From positions 1 through 49,421 of the forward strand of contig VTPN01000007.1 in assembly GCA_008638215.1 (NCBI GenBank): a stretch of DNA of 49,421 bases, written 5' to 3'. Source of the DNA: Pelagibacteraceae bacterium (GTDB lineage Bacteria > Pseudomonadota > Alphaproteobacteria > HIMB59). Of the stretch, positions 33,771-43,494 are shown in pieces; position 1 is the first letter of the stretch, and the number at the start of each line of letters is the position of its first letter. The translations under genes and the position numbers were made by a program. The notes under the pieces were generated by a model. That model did no database searches and had not been told where the DNA came from. It saw only the letters and a program-made list of their open reading frames with translations.

Positions 33771-35752
33771 TTCCTCATTCCCATTTGATCTTTTTTAATT
33801 TTTCTTATTTCGTCTCGAAACATAGCTGCCTTTTCAAAGTCTAAGTTCTCTGCAGCAGATAGCATTTTTTTTTCAAGTTTTTGGATATGTTTTTCAAATT
33901 TACTTGGACTTAAATCTTCATCTTTAGATAAGCTCACAGTATAGCTATCTTTTTCATAGATGCTCTCAATAATTTCACCAATATTTCTTTTCACAGATTG
34001 GGGGGTGATATTATGAAGTTTGTTGTACTCTTGTTGTCTAGATTTGCGATAATTAGTTTCTTCTAAAGCTGCTTGAATACTTTTAGTCATGATATCGGCA
34101 TATAAAATAACTTTTCCATCGACATTCCTAGCTGCTCGTCCAATGGTTTGAACTAAACTTGTCTTTGATCTCAAATAACCCTCTTTGTCCGCATCAAGGA
34201 TAGCTACTAGACCACACTCAGGAATATCTAACCCCTCTCTCAATAAATTGATACCAATAATGATATCTATTTCCCCCATGCGAAGGGAACGAATGATTTT
34301 TATGCGATCAATCGTATCCACATCAGAATGCATATATTCAACTTTAAAATTTTGTTCTTTCAAATAGTTAGTTAAGTCTTCTGCATTTCTTTTTGTTAAA
34401 GTGGCAATAAGTACTCGATTATTTTGAGATAATGTTTTTTGAATTTCACCTACAAGATCTTCCACCTGATTAACTGTTGTTCTTATTTCGCAATTAGGAT
34501 CTATGAGTCCAGTAGGGCGAATAATTTGCTCAACATATTCATTATTAACTTCATTTAGTTCCCAAGGGCCCGGAGTGGCAGATAAAAAAATTGTATGAGG
34601 TCGCATCATATCCCATTCTTCAAATTTTAGCGGTCTATTATCTAGACATGAAGGTAATCTGAATCCATATTCAGAGAGAGTACTTTTTCTTGATCGGTCT
34701 CCTTTGTACATTCCATTTATTTGAGGCACTGTTACATGAGACTCATCAATAATAAGTAAAGAATTTTCAGGAATAAATTCATATAGAGTCGGTGGAGCAT
34801 CTCCTGCTGATCTGCCACTTAAATATCTTGAATAGTTTTCAATACCCGAACATGTCCCTGTTGCTTGAATCATCTCTAAATCAAAGTTTGTCCTCTCTTT
34901 GAGGCGTTGGTGTTCTAATAGTTTGTTTTCTCTTATAAATTCTTCTAATCGAGATTTAAGATCTTTTTTGATTTCTTTAATAGCGCTCTCTAATCTTGGT
35001 TTGGGAGTGATGTAGTGGCTATTTGCAAATATTTTTACTTTTTCAAAATCTTGAAGAAATTCACCCGTTAAAGGGTCAAATTCTTTAATTTCTTCAACCT
35101 CATCACCAAAAAAACTTACCCTCCAAGCTATATCCTCTAAATGAGCAGGAAATATATCAACTCGGTCACCAGTTACTCGAAACATTCCTCTTCGAAAATC
35201 TATATTATTCCTTTTATATTGAAGATCGACAAGTTCTCGAAGAAATTCCATCAAATTCAAATTTTGTCCTTTTTCTATTTCAAGAGTCATTTTGGAGTAT
35301 GAATCAACGGCACCAATACCATAGATACAAGAAACACTTGCCACGATTATAACATCCTCACGTTCAACAAGAGATCGCGTTGCGGAGTGTCGAAATCGAT
35401 CAATTTGTTCATTGATGGAAGACTCTTTTTCAATAAAAGTATCCGAGCGAGGCACATAAGCTTCTGGTTGATAATAGTCATAATAACTGACGAAATATTC
35501 AACAGCATTTTCAGGAAATAAAATTTTTAATTCTTCATATAGCTGTGCAGCAAGAGTCTTATTAGGGGCCATTATTAAAGTTGGACGATTATATTTTTCA
35601 ATTACATTAGCTATGGTAAATGTTTTACCAGAGCCCGTTACCCCTAATAATACTTGACTGCGCTTATTATCTTTAAGCCCCTTTATTAATTTCTCAATAG
35701 CTTGTGGCTGGTCCCCTTTGGGTTGATTTTCACTGACTATTTTAAAAGGCAT
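33767..35752 (-). CDS. uvrB: Excinuclease ABC subunit B
   Basis: DNA helicase-like damage-verification protein of nucleotide excision repair. Walker A is GVTGSGKT (37-44). The beta-hairpin region [20 protein letters not shown] is inserted into damaged DNA. Helicase motifs include DESHVT, FLSATPG and [12 protein letters not shown]. The C-terminal UVR motif (about 612-650, [17 protein letters not shown]) binds UvrC. 661 aa is standard. The N-terminal [10 protein letters not shown] is the family Q-motif. It is first of a minus-strand run, 49 bases from the divergent aspC start. Confidence 0.98.
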   Translation of the reverse strand: MPFKIVSENQPKGDQPQAIEKLIKGLKDNKRSQVLLGVTGSGKTFTIANVIEKYNRPTLIMAPNKTLAAQLYEELKILFPENAVEYFVSYYDYYQPEAYVPRSDTFIEKESSINEQIDRFRHSATRSLVEREDVIIVASVSCIYGIGAVDSYSKMTLEIEKGQNLNLMEFLRELVDLQYKRNNIDFRRGMFRVTGDRVDIFPAHLEDIAWRVSFFGDEVEEIKEFDPLTGEFLQDFEKVKIFANSHYITPKPRLESAIKEIKKDLKSRLEEFIRENKLLEHQRLKERTNFDLEMIQATGTCSGIENYSRYLSGRSAGDAPPTLYEFIPENSLLIIDESHVTVPQINGMYKGDRSRKSTLSEYGFRLPSCLDNRPLKFEEWDMMRPHTIFLSATPGPWELNEVNNEYVEQIIRPTGLIDPNCEIRTTVNQVEDLVGEIQKTLSQNNRVLIATLTKRNAEDLTNYLKEQNFKVEYMHSDVDTIDRIKIIRSLRMGEIDIIIGINLLREGLDIPECGLVAILDADKEGYLRSKTSLVQTIGRAARNVDGKVILYADIMTKSIQAALEETNYRKSRQQEYNKLHNITPQSVKRNIGEIIESIYEKDSYTVSLSKDEDLSPSKFEKHIQKLEKKMLSAAENLDFEKAAMFRDEIRKIKKDQMGMRK

Positions 35753-35801
35753 ACTTGTAGTTTTTTTTAAATAAGTTTATAGATATCTAAATTAAAAAAA
35801 A

Positions 35802-36998
35802 ATGATTTCAAATAGAGTTAACAGTATTAAGCCTTCATTAACAATAGCCACAAATATTAAAGCCCAAGAACTCAAGCGTGCAGGACGAGATATTATTGTT
35901 TTAGCCGCTGGGGAGCCAGATTTTGATACTCCCGATCACATAAAAAATGCTGCTATCAAAGCTATAAATGAGGGTTTTACGAAATATGTCCCAGGTAAGG
36001 GAACTCCTGATTTGCAGGCTGCTATTCAAAGAAAATTCAAAGAAGATAATAATTTAGATTACGACCTGGCTAACATCACTGTAGGCGTCGGGGGTAAGCA
36101 CATAATTTACAATGCCTTTTCCGCAACTATAAATTCAGGGGATGAGGTAATTATCCCTGCTCCTTATTGGGTAAGCTATCCTGATATTGTTGTTTTAAAC
36201 GATGGAACCCCAGTTGTTGTTGAGTGCGGCGAAGATTCTGGTTTTAAATTACAACCAGAAGATTTAGAAAAAAATATTTCATCAAAAACCAAATGGCTGA
36301 TGTTAAATAGTCCCAGCAATCCAACTGGCTCAATGTATACAAAAAAAGAGCTCATAGCTCTTGGTGAAGTTCTAAAAAAACATGATCATGTTTATGTTCT
36401 GTCAGACGATATTTATGAAAAAATTGTCTATGATGGAAATATTTTTCATACCATAGCTGAAGTTTGCCCATTTCTATTTGATCGAACTTTAACTATGAAT
36501 GGTTTATCAAAATCTTATTGTATGACAGGTTGGAGAGTTGGCTATGCAGCAGGTCCAACAAATATCATCAATGCAATGAATAAAGTTCAATCACAAAACG
36601 TATCATCAACTGCATCAATCTCCATGGCAGCTTCTGTTGAGGCTCTCAACGGAAATCAAAATTTTATTTCTTCTAATAACGAGTCTTTTTTAAGAAGAAG
36701 AGATCTTGTTGTTAAACACTTAAATGAAACACCAGGCTTGTCTTGTCGAGTACCCGAGGGTGCTTTTTATGTTTTTGCATCTTGCAAGGGGATTTTAGGT
36801 AAAAAAACTGAGTCTGGAAAGATTATCAGCACTGATGGCGATTTTATGGACTATCTTTTGGAAGAAGTTGGAGTTGCGGGAGTGCAGGGCTCCGCATTTG
36901 GACTTGATGGTTTTTTTAGGATTTCGTATGCAACCTCAGATTCTATCTTAGAAGATGCATGCCAGCGTATTAAGCTGGCTTGTTCGAAATTAAGTTAA
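35802..36998 (+). CDS. aspC: Aspartate aminotransferase, class I, AspC/AAT-I-gamma type
   Basis: PLP transaminase for aspartate/oxaloacetate (in alphaproteobacteria sometimes also aromatic or prephenate substrates). LAAGEPDFDTP (34-44), the PLP-stacking APYWVSYP (120-127), NSPSNPTG (169-176), SDDIYEKIVYD (201-211) and the PLP lysine K237 in NGLSKSYCMTGWR are present. The length of 398 aa is normal. It is divergent from uvrB, and its stop overlaps the convergent pyk gene by 9 bases. Confidence 0.95.
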   Translation: MISNRVNSIKPSLTIATNIKAQELKRAGRDIIVLAAGEPDFDTPDHIKNAAIKAINEGFTKYVPGKGTPDLQAAIQRKFKEDNNLDYDLANITVGVGGKHIIYNAFSATINSGDEVIIPAPYWVSYPDIVVLNDGTPVVVECGEDSGFKLQPEDLEKNISSKTKWLMLNSPSNPTGSMYTKKELIALGEVLKKHDHVYVLSDDIYEKIVYDGNIFHTIAEVCPFLFDRTLTMNGLSKSYCMTGWRVGYAAGPTNIINAMNKVQSQNVSSTASISMAASVEALNGNQNFISSNNESFLRRRDLVVKHLNETPGLSCRVPEGAFYVFASCKGILGKKTESGKIISTDGDFMDYLLEEVGVAGVQGSAFGLDGFFRISYATSDSILEDACQRIKLACSKLS

Positions 36999-38435
36999 TT
37001 TATTATCTGCAATTATTTTAGCTATTCGAAGCGTATTTGTTGTTCCAACTTTTCCAAAAGGAACACCGGCTGTGATGATTATTTTTTCACCATTCTTTAA
37101 AATTTTACGAGTTTTAGCGACCCTACAAGCTCTATCAACCATTTCAGTGGAGGAAGAGATTTCATCTACAACATCCATGAAGGTTCCCCAAGTTAAAACA
37201 TTTTGACGAGCCACTTTGGAGTTTGTCGTCAAGCCAATTAAAGTAACGTCAGGTCTCATTCGAGCAACTCGAAGGATTGACCTTCCTGATTGCGAGAAAG
37301 TGGCAATACAATTACAACTAGCAATACTCGCCACTTCTAATGCTGCCGTTGCTATCGCTTCAGTCGATGTTTTGGTGTGATCAAGATTATAGTTTTGGAT
37401 ATTTGCTAAGTATTTTGTATCACTCTCGACTCTTTTTATAATTTTATCCATCATTTCAACGGCCTCTTTTGGGTAGCTCCCAGCCGCGGACTCAGCAGAT
37501 AGCATGACGGCATCGACTCCTTGGAACACCGCTGTAGCAACATCTGAGGCTTCAGCACGAGTAGGAGTGGGAGAGTCAATCATGCTCTCTAACATTTGAG
37601 TTGCAACGATACAAGGACGCCCAAACTTTCGACAAGCGGCCACCATCGTTCTTTGATGGATTGGAACATCTTCAGGATTGGTTTCAACACCTAGGTCACC
37701 TCTAGCTACCATTATTCCATCACAGTTTTCGGTGATCGACTCAATTTCATCCATTGCAGAAGGTTTTTCTACCTTTACCATTACTTTAAATTTAGAAGGG
37801 ATTAATTTTTTTGCTGTGAGTAAATCTTTGGTGGTTTGAATAAAAGACAGGGCAATCCAATCAACATCTAGTTTGATAGCAAGTTGAAGATCTTTTTTAT
37901 CTTTGGGTGTAATAATTTTTAAATCAAGTTTAGTGTCGGGAATATTTAATCCCTTATTATTTGAAATTTCCCCACCATCGGTAACTATGCATTTAATTGT
38001 AGTAGGTGATTTAGATTTTACTTTTAACCGAACTTTCCCATCATTAACGAGGAGTCGCTGGCCTACGGAAATTGATTTAAATATCTCTTTATGAGGCAAA
38101 TAAACTCTTTTGTTATCTCCATCTTTTTTATTTTGATCAAACGTAAATTCTTGATTTTTTTTTAATTGTTCTTTGACATTTGAAAATTTACCAACTCGAA
38201 ATTTTGGACCTTGGAGATCGCCCAAAATACAAATGAAATGATTATATTTTTTTTCTAATTTTCGAACTATTTTAACTTTATTAATATGATCCTCATGCGA
38301 TCCGTGACTGAAGTTTAAACGAAAGACATCAACCCCAGCTAAGAATAGCTTTTCGATAGTTTCTTCAGTTTCGCAAGCGGGTCCAAGCGTAGCGACAATT
38401 TTTGCTCGTCTATTTCTTAATTTTAACTGATTCAT
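36990..38435 (-). CDS. pyk: Pyruvate kinase
   Basis: Converts PEP and ADP to pyruvate and ATP. RAKIVATLGPA at the N-terminus, VFRLNFSHGSHEDH, LGDLQGPKFRVG, MVKVEKPSAMDEI (catalytic lysine region), MVARGDLGVE, VATQMLESM (preceding PTPTRAEASDVA) and the C-terminal VPFGKVGTTNTLRI are all conserved. 481 aa is normal for the bacterial type. It lies opposite aspC and divergent from DUF1244 (39-base gap 38436-38474, A+T-rich with no clear motif). Confidence 0.97.
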   Translation of the reverse strand: MNQLKLRNRRAKIVATLGPACETEETIEKLFLAGVDVFRLNFSHGSHEDHINKVKIVRKLEKKYNHFICILGDLQGPKFRVGKFSNVKEQLKKNQEFTFDQNKKDGDNKRVYLPHKEIFKSISVGQRLLVNDGKVRLKVKSKSPTTIKCIVTDGGEISNNKGLNIPDTKLDLKIITPKDKKDLQLAIKLDVDWIALSFIQTTKDLLTAKKLIPSKFKVMVKVEKPSAMDEIESITENCDGIMVARGDLGVETNPEDVPIHQRTMVAACRKFGRPCIVATQMLESMIDSPTPTRAEASDVATAVFQGVDAVMLSAESAAGSYPKEAVEMMDKIIKRVESDTKYLANIQNYNLDHTKTSTEAIATAALEVASIASCNCIATFSQSGRSILRVARMRPDVTLIGLTTNSKVARQNVLTWGTFMDVVDEISSSTEMVDRACRVAKTRKILKNGEKIIITAGVPFGKVGTTNTLRIAKIIADNKLT

Positions 38436-38474
38436 TTCGATAAAAAATTAATAACATGATATTAGTAAATTACT

Positions 38475-38768
38475 ATGAGTAAAATAAGTAAAGAAAATGA
38501 AATTTTGATTAAGGCAAAAGTCCTTGATCATTTAATTGATCATTTGCAAAAAAGAACCGATGTTCAAAACATCGATTTGATGAACCTTAGTGGATTTTGT
38601 AGAAATTGTCTCTCTAAGTGGTACGGGAAGTACTCAACTGAACTTGGTTATGATCTAGATTATGAAGAAACTAGAAAGATTATATACGGAATGTCATACT
38701 CGGATTGGAAAGAAAAATATCAAAAAGAAGCAACGACAGAACAGTTACAAAAATTTAAAGATAAATAA
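38475..38768 (+). CDS. DUF1244 family protein
   Basis: 97-residue soluble protein of unknown function, well conserved in alphaproteobacteria. The diagnostic segment MNLSGFCRNCLSKWY (36-50) is present, with cysteines C42 and C45 that could bind a metal, followed by MSYSDWKEKYQ. The family has been structurally studied (all-helical) without an assigned role. ATG 38475 is preceded by only A+T-rich bases and no clear ribosome-binding site. It is followed 11 bases later by pepF, so the two may be cotranscribed. Confidence 0.93.
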   Translation: MSKISKENEILIKAKVLDHLIDHLQKRTDVQNIDLMNLSGFCRNCLSKWYGKYSTELGYDLDYEETRKIIYGMSYSDWKEKYQKEATTEQLQKFKDK

Positions 38769-38779
38769 TAGTAAGAATT

Positions 38780-40531
38780 ATGAGTGAAAAGTTACCAAAT
38801 TGGAATTTAGAGGATTTCTACCTCAATATTAAAGACGATCAAATCAACCTTGATTTGGATACTTTCAAAAAATTTTCCGAGTCCTTTAATAAAAAGTATA
38901 AAGGGCAAATTGAGAAATATTCAAATAGTTTTGAGTCTGTCATTGAAGAATATGAAAATGGTAACGAGACAGGTGATAAATTAGGAAATTATGCTTTTTT
39001 GATTTACGCAACTAATATGAATGACGAGGAGACTGTTCAGTTTTATCAAGGTATCAATGAAAAACTCACTGAAATTTCTTCTAATTTAATCTTTTTCACC
39101 AATGAAATAAACTCTCTGCCTGAAGAAAAGTTTCAAAAATTAATTCTTGGTTCAGGAAAATATAAAAATTGGCTCATCAATATTCGAAGATTTAAAGATC
39201 ATCAACTGGATGAAAAAAGTGAACAAATTTTTTTAGATAAAAGTTTAACTGCTAATTCTTCATGGGTAAGATTTTTCGAAGAACAAATTAATGATTTAAA
39301 ATTTGATATTCAAAATAAACAACTAAATAGTTCGGATGCTTTGAATTTATTATCAGACCATAATGCTGAAACGAGAAAAGAAGCAGCAGGAAGTATTGAG
39401 CGTGTTTTTAAAAACAACTCAAAAATTTTTACTTTTATTACTAACACTCTTGCTAAAGACAAAATAACTAATGATAAATGGAGAAATTATAAATCCCCTG
39501 TTGAGTCTCGTAATTTGGCAAATAATGTGGAGGATGAGGTGGTCGAAGCACTTAGCCAAAGTGTTATCTCAAATTACAAAAATATATCCCACCGTTATTA
39601 TGAAATAAAATCTAAATTATTTAATCAATCCAAACTTAACTATTGGGATCGAAATGCTCCATATCCCAATTCTCCTAATTTGAAAATTAAATGGGAAGAG
39701 GCCAAAGATATGGTTTTGAGATCTTATGGTAATTTTGATCAAAGCTTTAAAGATATTGTACTTTTATTTTTTGAGAATAATTGGATTGATGCAGAATTAA
39801 AATCTGGAAAATCTCCAGGTGCGTTTGCTGCATCTACAATTCCCTCTATTCATCCTTATATTCTAACTAATTTTCATGGCAAAACGCGCGATGTAATGAC
39901 ATTAGCCCATGAACTTGGACATGGATGTCATCAATATCTATCATCAAAGCAAGGATTATTATTATCGAGCACTCCGCTAACTTTAGCAGAGACAGCAAGT
40001 GTATTTGGCGAAATGATGACTTTTCGAACTCTTTTAGCAGAGAGCAATGAAGAGACAAAAAAATATTTACTAGCTTCTAAAATTGAAGACATGATTAATA
40101 CGGTAATCAGGCAAATTTCTTTTTTTGAGTTTGAAAAATTACTTCACAATGAAAGAAAAAAAGGAGAATTGTCATCTGATCAAATTTGTGAATTTTGGAT
40201 GAAAACACAATCCGAAAGTCTTGGCCCTCATATTGAGTTAACCGAAGGGTATAAATATTTTTGGACTTATATTCCTCATTTTATTCATACTCCGTTTTAT
40301 GTTTATGCATATGCTTTTGGAGACTGTCTCGTCAATATACTAATCCAACTTTATGATGAAGGATTGCCAAATTTTAAAAATAATTACATTGATTTACTTA
40401 AGTGTGGAGGTTCGAAACATTATAGTGAAGTACTAAAGCCTTTTAATGTTGATCTGAAAAATAAAGATAGTTGGCAAAAAGGTTTATCAATGATTACTGG
40501 TTTAATTGATGAATTTGAAAAAGCTATTTAG
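38780..40531 (+). CDS. pepF: Oligoendopeptidase F, M3 family
   Basis: Zinc endopeptidase acting on short peptides in the cytoplasm. HELGH (377-381) gives two zinc-binding His and the catalytic Glu. ETASVFGEMM (404-413) supplies the third zinc ligand region. The M3B N-terminal helical domain and the length of 583 aa are normal. The family loop SPGAFAAST and the C-terminal YAYAFGDCL are present. It lies 11 bases after DUF1244 and 11 before the ABC1 kinase, in an apparent operon. Confidence 0.95.
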   Translation: MSEKLPNWNLEDFYLNIKDDQINLDLDTFKKFSESFNKKYKGQIEKYSNSFESVIEEYENGNETGDKLGNYAFLIYATNMNDEETVQFYQGINEKLTEISSNLIFFTNEINSLPEEKFQKLILGSGKYKNWLINIRRFKDHQLDEKSEQIFLDKSLTANSSWVRFFEEQINDLKFDIQNKQLNSSDALNLLSDHNAETRKEAAGSIERVFKNNSKIFTFITNTLAKDKITNDKWRNYKSPVESRNLANNVEDEVVEALSQSVISNYKNISHRYYEIKSKLFNQSKLNYWDRNAPYPNSPNLKIKWEEAKDMVLRSYGNFDQSFKDIVLLFFENNWIDAELKSGKSPGAFAASTIPSIHPYILTNFHGKTRDVMTLAHELGHGCHQYLSSKQGLLLSSTPLTLAETASVFGEMMTFRTLLAESNEETKKYLLASKIEDMINTVIRQISFFEFEKLLHNERKKGELSSDQICEFWMKTQSESLGPHIELTEGYKYFWTYIPHFIHTPFYVYAYAFGDCLVNILIQLYDEGLPNFKNNYIDLLKCGGSKHYSEVLKPFNVDLKNKDSWQKGLSMITGLIDEFEKAI

Positions 40532-40542
40532 TAAATCTCTCA

Positions 40543-41871
40543 ATGAAAGAAGATAATAATTTTGTCTCTCGAGTAAAACGCTACTCCAAAGTCACAACCT
40601 CACTAACTTCTTTAGCTACACAATTTGCAGGAAAAAAATACTTAAATTTTGATTTAAGTGATCAAAAATATGCCGCCCAAATAACAGAAATATTGGGAAA
40701 TCTTAAGGGTCCTTTAATGAAAGTGGCCCAATTAAGTGCCACAATCCCTGATTTACTTCCTGAGGAGTATGCTCGTAAATTAGCAGAACTACAATCCAAT
40801 GCCCCTCCCATGTCATGGGTATTTGTAAAAAGAAGAATGAAAGCCGAATTGGGGGAGAATTGGGAAGATCAATTTTTATCTTTTGATAGGGAGGCTAGTT
40901 TTGCCGCCTCATTAGGTCAAGTTCATAAGGCAACAATGCCAAATAAAGAAAATGTTGCTTGTAAACTTCAATATCCAGATATGGCATCAGCAGTTGAAGC
41001 CGATCTTGGTCAATTAAAAATTATTTTTAAAATTTATTCTAGCTACAACAAATCAATCCAAATAAAAGAAATTTATAAAGAAATCGAAGCAAGACTCAAA
41101 GAGGAATTAGATTATCGATTAGAGTATAAACATTTAAAAGTTTTTAATTTCATCCATCAAAAAAATGAATACATCAAAATCCCAAAAGTATATGAAAAAA
41201 TTTCTACAAATAGATTGCTAGTGATGCAATATCTAGAAGGAAAAAAATTAATTGAATACAAGAATGCTCCTCAAAAATTAAGAAATGATCTTGCAAAAAA
41301 ACTATTCATGACTTGGTATTATCCTTTTTATAAATATGGAATAATTCATGGGGACCCTCACTTAGGAAATTATTCTGTAGATAAAAAAAATAATATTAAT
41401 TTATTTGATTTTGGTTGCGTTAGAATTTTTCCAGCAACTTTTGTTAAAGGAGTGATTGATTTATATTTTGCTCTCAAACAAAAGGATAACTCCAAAATAA
41501 AAAAAGCCTACGAAGCGTGGGGATTTAAAGATATCGACAATAAATTGATGACTGTTTTAAATAAGTGGGCACTATTTCTCTATGATCCCATACTTAAAAA
41601 CGAAGTTAGAAGAATTCAGGACTCGGACAGTGGTATTTATGGTGCAAAAATTGCCGGCGAAGTTCATCGAGAACTCAAGAAATATGGGGGAGTCAAACCT
41701 CCTCGAGAGTTTGTTTTTATGGATAGAGCTGCGGTTGGATTAGGATCTATATTTATCCATCTAAAAGCAGAAATAAATTGGTATAAGTTATTTCACGCGC
41801 TAATTAAGGATTTTTCCGTTCAAAATGTTGAAAGCAATCAAAAAAAAGCTCTTAAATCTGCTGGAATTTAA
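40543..41871 (+). CDS. ABC1/UbiB-type atypical protein kinase (COQ8-like)
   Basis: Family members (COQ8, UbiB) support ubiquinone biosynthesis through ATPase/kinase-like activity on the lipid pathway. GPLMKVAQLSATIPDLLP (K60, Q63) is the N-terminal extension motif. FAASLGQVHKA (120-130) is the Ala-rich loop that replaces the Gly-rich loop. K141 is the ATP lysine. HGDPHLGNY (269-277) and DFG (289-291) are catalytic. At 442 aa it lacks the two C-terminal membrane helices of E. coli UbiB and is like the shorter COQ8-type alphaproteobacterial branch. A COQ9 homolog lies 3 kb downstream. Confidence 0.88.
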   Translation: MKEDNNFVSRVKRYSKVTTSLTSLATQFAGKKYLNFDLSDQKYAAQITEILGNLKGPLMKVAQLSATIPDLLPEEYARKLAELQSNAPPMSWVFVKRRMKAELGENWEDQFLSFDREASFAASLGQVHKATMPNKENVACKLQYPDMASAVEADLGQLKIIFKIYSSYNKSIQIKEIYKEIEARLKEELDYRLEYKHLKVFNFIHQKNEYIKIPKVYEKISTNRLLVMQYLEGKKLIEYKNAPQKLRNDLAKKLFMTWYYPFYKYGIIHGDPHLGNYSVDKKNNINLFDFGCVRIFPATFVKGVIDLYFALKQKDNSKIKKAYEAWGFKDIDNKLMTVLNKWALFLYDPILKNEVRRIQDSDSGIYGAKIAGEVHRELKKYGGVKPPREFVFMDRAAVGLGSIFIHLKAEINWYKLFHALIKDFSVQNVESNQKKALKSAGI

Positions 41872-41933
41872 TCTTAATTTCGCGTAGTTTCGTTAAAAAA
41901 ATCATATAAATAATTAAAAATAGGAATTTAATC

Positions 41934-41950
41934 TGGTATACAATATACCA
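41934..41950. promoter_or_regulatory. Perfect inverted repeat before pntAA
   Basis: TGGTATA (41934-41940) and TATACCA (41944-41950) are exact inverted repeats separated by CAA. The dyad lies 17 bases before the pntAA ATG, just upstream of the AAAAGGAA ribosome-binding site (41953-41960). As DNA it looks like an operator (GntR-type sites often read TGGTATACCA). As RNA it is a 7-bp stem with a 3-base loop that could affect ribosome access. The rest of the 96-base gap (41872-41967) is A+T-rich without another clear element. Confidence 0.45.
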
Positions 41951-41967
41951 CCAAAAGGAACTCAATT

Positions 41968-43083
41968 ATGATAATCGGAACAATTAAAGAAAAAAAGAAA
42001 TTTGAAAACAGGGTAGCTATTAGCCCCGATGAAGCAAAAAATTATATCAAATCTGGCCATCAAGTCCTGATTGAAAAAAATGCAGGTTTATTATCTGGTT
42101 TTACAGATAAAAGCTATAAAGAAGCAGGAGCAACAATTTCCTCTTCAAAAGAAATTCTAAAAACATCCGATATCATTGTAAAAATTAATTGCCCTTCCTC
42201 TGATGAAGCCAAACAACTCAAAAGTAGCTCGATGGTTATTTCTCAACTAAATGTTCAAAATGAAGCCGATACTATTAAAATTTTTAATTCCAAAAAAATC
42301 TCTGCTTTTTCTCTAGAGCGAGTTCCAAGAATTACAAGAGCGCAAGATATGGATATTCTTTCCTCCCAAGCTAACTTGGCGGGTTATCATGCTGTTATTG
42401 ATGCAGCTCAAGAATTTAATCGAGTACTTCCATTATTCATGACTGCTGCAGGTAAAGTCACCCCGGCTAATGTCTTAGTTATTGGTGCTGGTGTGGCCGG
42501 TTTGCAAGCCATTGCAACCGCAAAAAGATTAGGAGCTATTGTCTATGCTACGGATGTTCGTATAGCATCTAAAGAACAAGTAGAAAGTTTAGGCGGTAAA
42601 TTTGTAATGGTTGAGGATGAGGAATCCAAAAATGCCGAGACAAAAGGGGGCTATGCGAAAGAAATGAGTGCCGAATACCAAAAAAAACAAGAAGCTCTTT
42701 TAGCCGAAACTCTCAAGGGTATGGATATTGTGATTTGTACAGCGCAAATTCCTGGCAGAAAAGCACCTTTAATACTTAAAAAAGAAATGCTGGATAATAT
42801 GAAACAAGGATCTGTAATTGTTGATTTAGCTGTAGAGTCTGGTGGAAATTGTGAATACAGCCAACTTGGAAAAATTGTTTCGAAAAATGGATTAAAAATT
42901 GTTGGCCATGCGAACGTTCCAGGTAGAGTGGCAAATAACGCATCTAGTTTATTTTCAAAAAATATATCTAACTTTTTAAAACTCATGAATTTTGAGGATA
43001 AAAAGAAACCAGTTATTAACAAAAATGATGAAATTATCAAAGCAACTTTGATTTGTTCAGCAGGAAAAAATTTAATCAAGTAA
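41968..43083 (+). CDS. pntA: Proton-translocating NAD(P) transhydrogenase, alpha1 subunit (domain I)
   Basis: NAD(H)-binding peripheral domain dI of the transhydrogenase, coupling proton flow to NADPH production. The AlaDH/PNT fold shows [20 protein letters not shown] at the start, [19 protein letters not shown] as the Rossmann loop, the mobile loop [16 protein letters not shown], and [12 protein letters not shown]. 371 aa is the usual size for the separate alphaproteobacterial alpha1 chain. A strong Shine-Dalgarno AAAAGGAA lies 7 bases before ATG. It is first of pntAA-pntAB-pntB. Confidence 0.96.
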   Translation: MIIGTIKEKKKFENRVAISPDEAKNYIKSGHQVLIEKNAGLLSGFTDKSYKEAGATISSSKEILKTSDIIVKINCPSSDEAKQLKSSSMVISQLNVQNEADTIKIFNSKKISAFSLERVPRITRAQDMDILSSQANLAGYHAVIDAAQEFNRVLPLFMTAAGKVTPANVLVIGAGVAGLQAIATAKRLGAIVYATDVRIASKEQVESLGGKFVMVEDEESKNAETKGGYAKEMSAEYQKKQEALLAETLKGMDIVICTAQIPGRKAPLILKKEMLDNMKQGSVIVDLAVESGGNCEYSQLGKIVSKNGLKIVGHANVPGRVANNASSLFSKNISNFLKLMNFEDKKKPVINKNDEIIKATLICSAGKNLIK

Positions 43084-43093
43084 AGGAGATACC

Positions 43094-43483
43094 ATGTCAG
43101 AAATTTCAACACAATTAGAGTTACTTTCTTTTAAGGCTCAAAATCTAGCTAATCATGCTAATCAGCTAGCAAATACAGTTCTAGAACCTTCGGGAGGACA
43201 TAGTGACTTTCTTATTTTTGGTATTACCGTATTAGTCCTTGCATGTTTTGTTGGCTATTATGTTGTTTGGTCGGTAACACCAGCTCTTCATAGTCCTTTG
43301 ATGGGTGTTACGAACGCTATCTCATCTGTAATCATAGTGGGCGCATTGCTAGCAGCCGGACCAATTGATGGAACTATCTCAAAGTATTTTGGGCTCGTTG
43401 CTGTAGGCCTCGCTGCTGTTAATATTTTTGGTGGCTTCGTTGTAACTAATCGAATGTTATCAATGTTTAAGAAGAAGAGTTAA
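43094..43483 (+). CDS. pntAB: Transhydrogenase alpha2 subunit (PntAB)
   Basis: Membrane part of the alpha chain (domain II, first half). The 129 residues contain about three to four hydrophobic helices (about 37-53, 62-82, 92-110) with a polar N-terminus. In enzymes with split alpha chains this subunit pairs with PntB to make the proton channel. The Shine-Dalgarno AAAGGAGA (43082-43089) is the best in the window, 4 bases before ATG. Gaps are 10 bases to pntAA and 11 to pntB. Confidence 0.95.
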   Translation: MSEISTQLELLSFKAQNLANHANQLANTVLEPSGGHSDFLIFGITVLVLACFVGYYVVWSVTPALHSPLMGVTNAISSVIIVGALLAAGPIDGTISKYFGLVAVGLAAVNIFGGFVVTNRMLSMFKKKS

Positions 43484-43494
43484 AGGAAAACCAT

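Noticed and set aside
40543-41871. Calling the ABC1 kinase UbiB
   Set aside because: It lacks the C-terminal membrane helices of UbiB; the shorter COQ8-like branch is a better description, so no gene symbol is given.
21015-43083. ald and pntA as recent duplicates
   Set aside because: They share the AlaDH/PNT fold, as always, but the motifs differ as expected for two ancient families; no sign of a local duplication.
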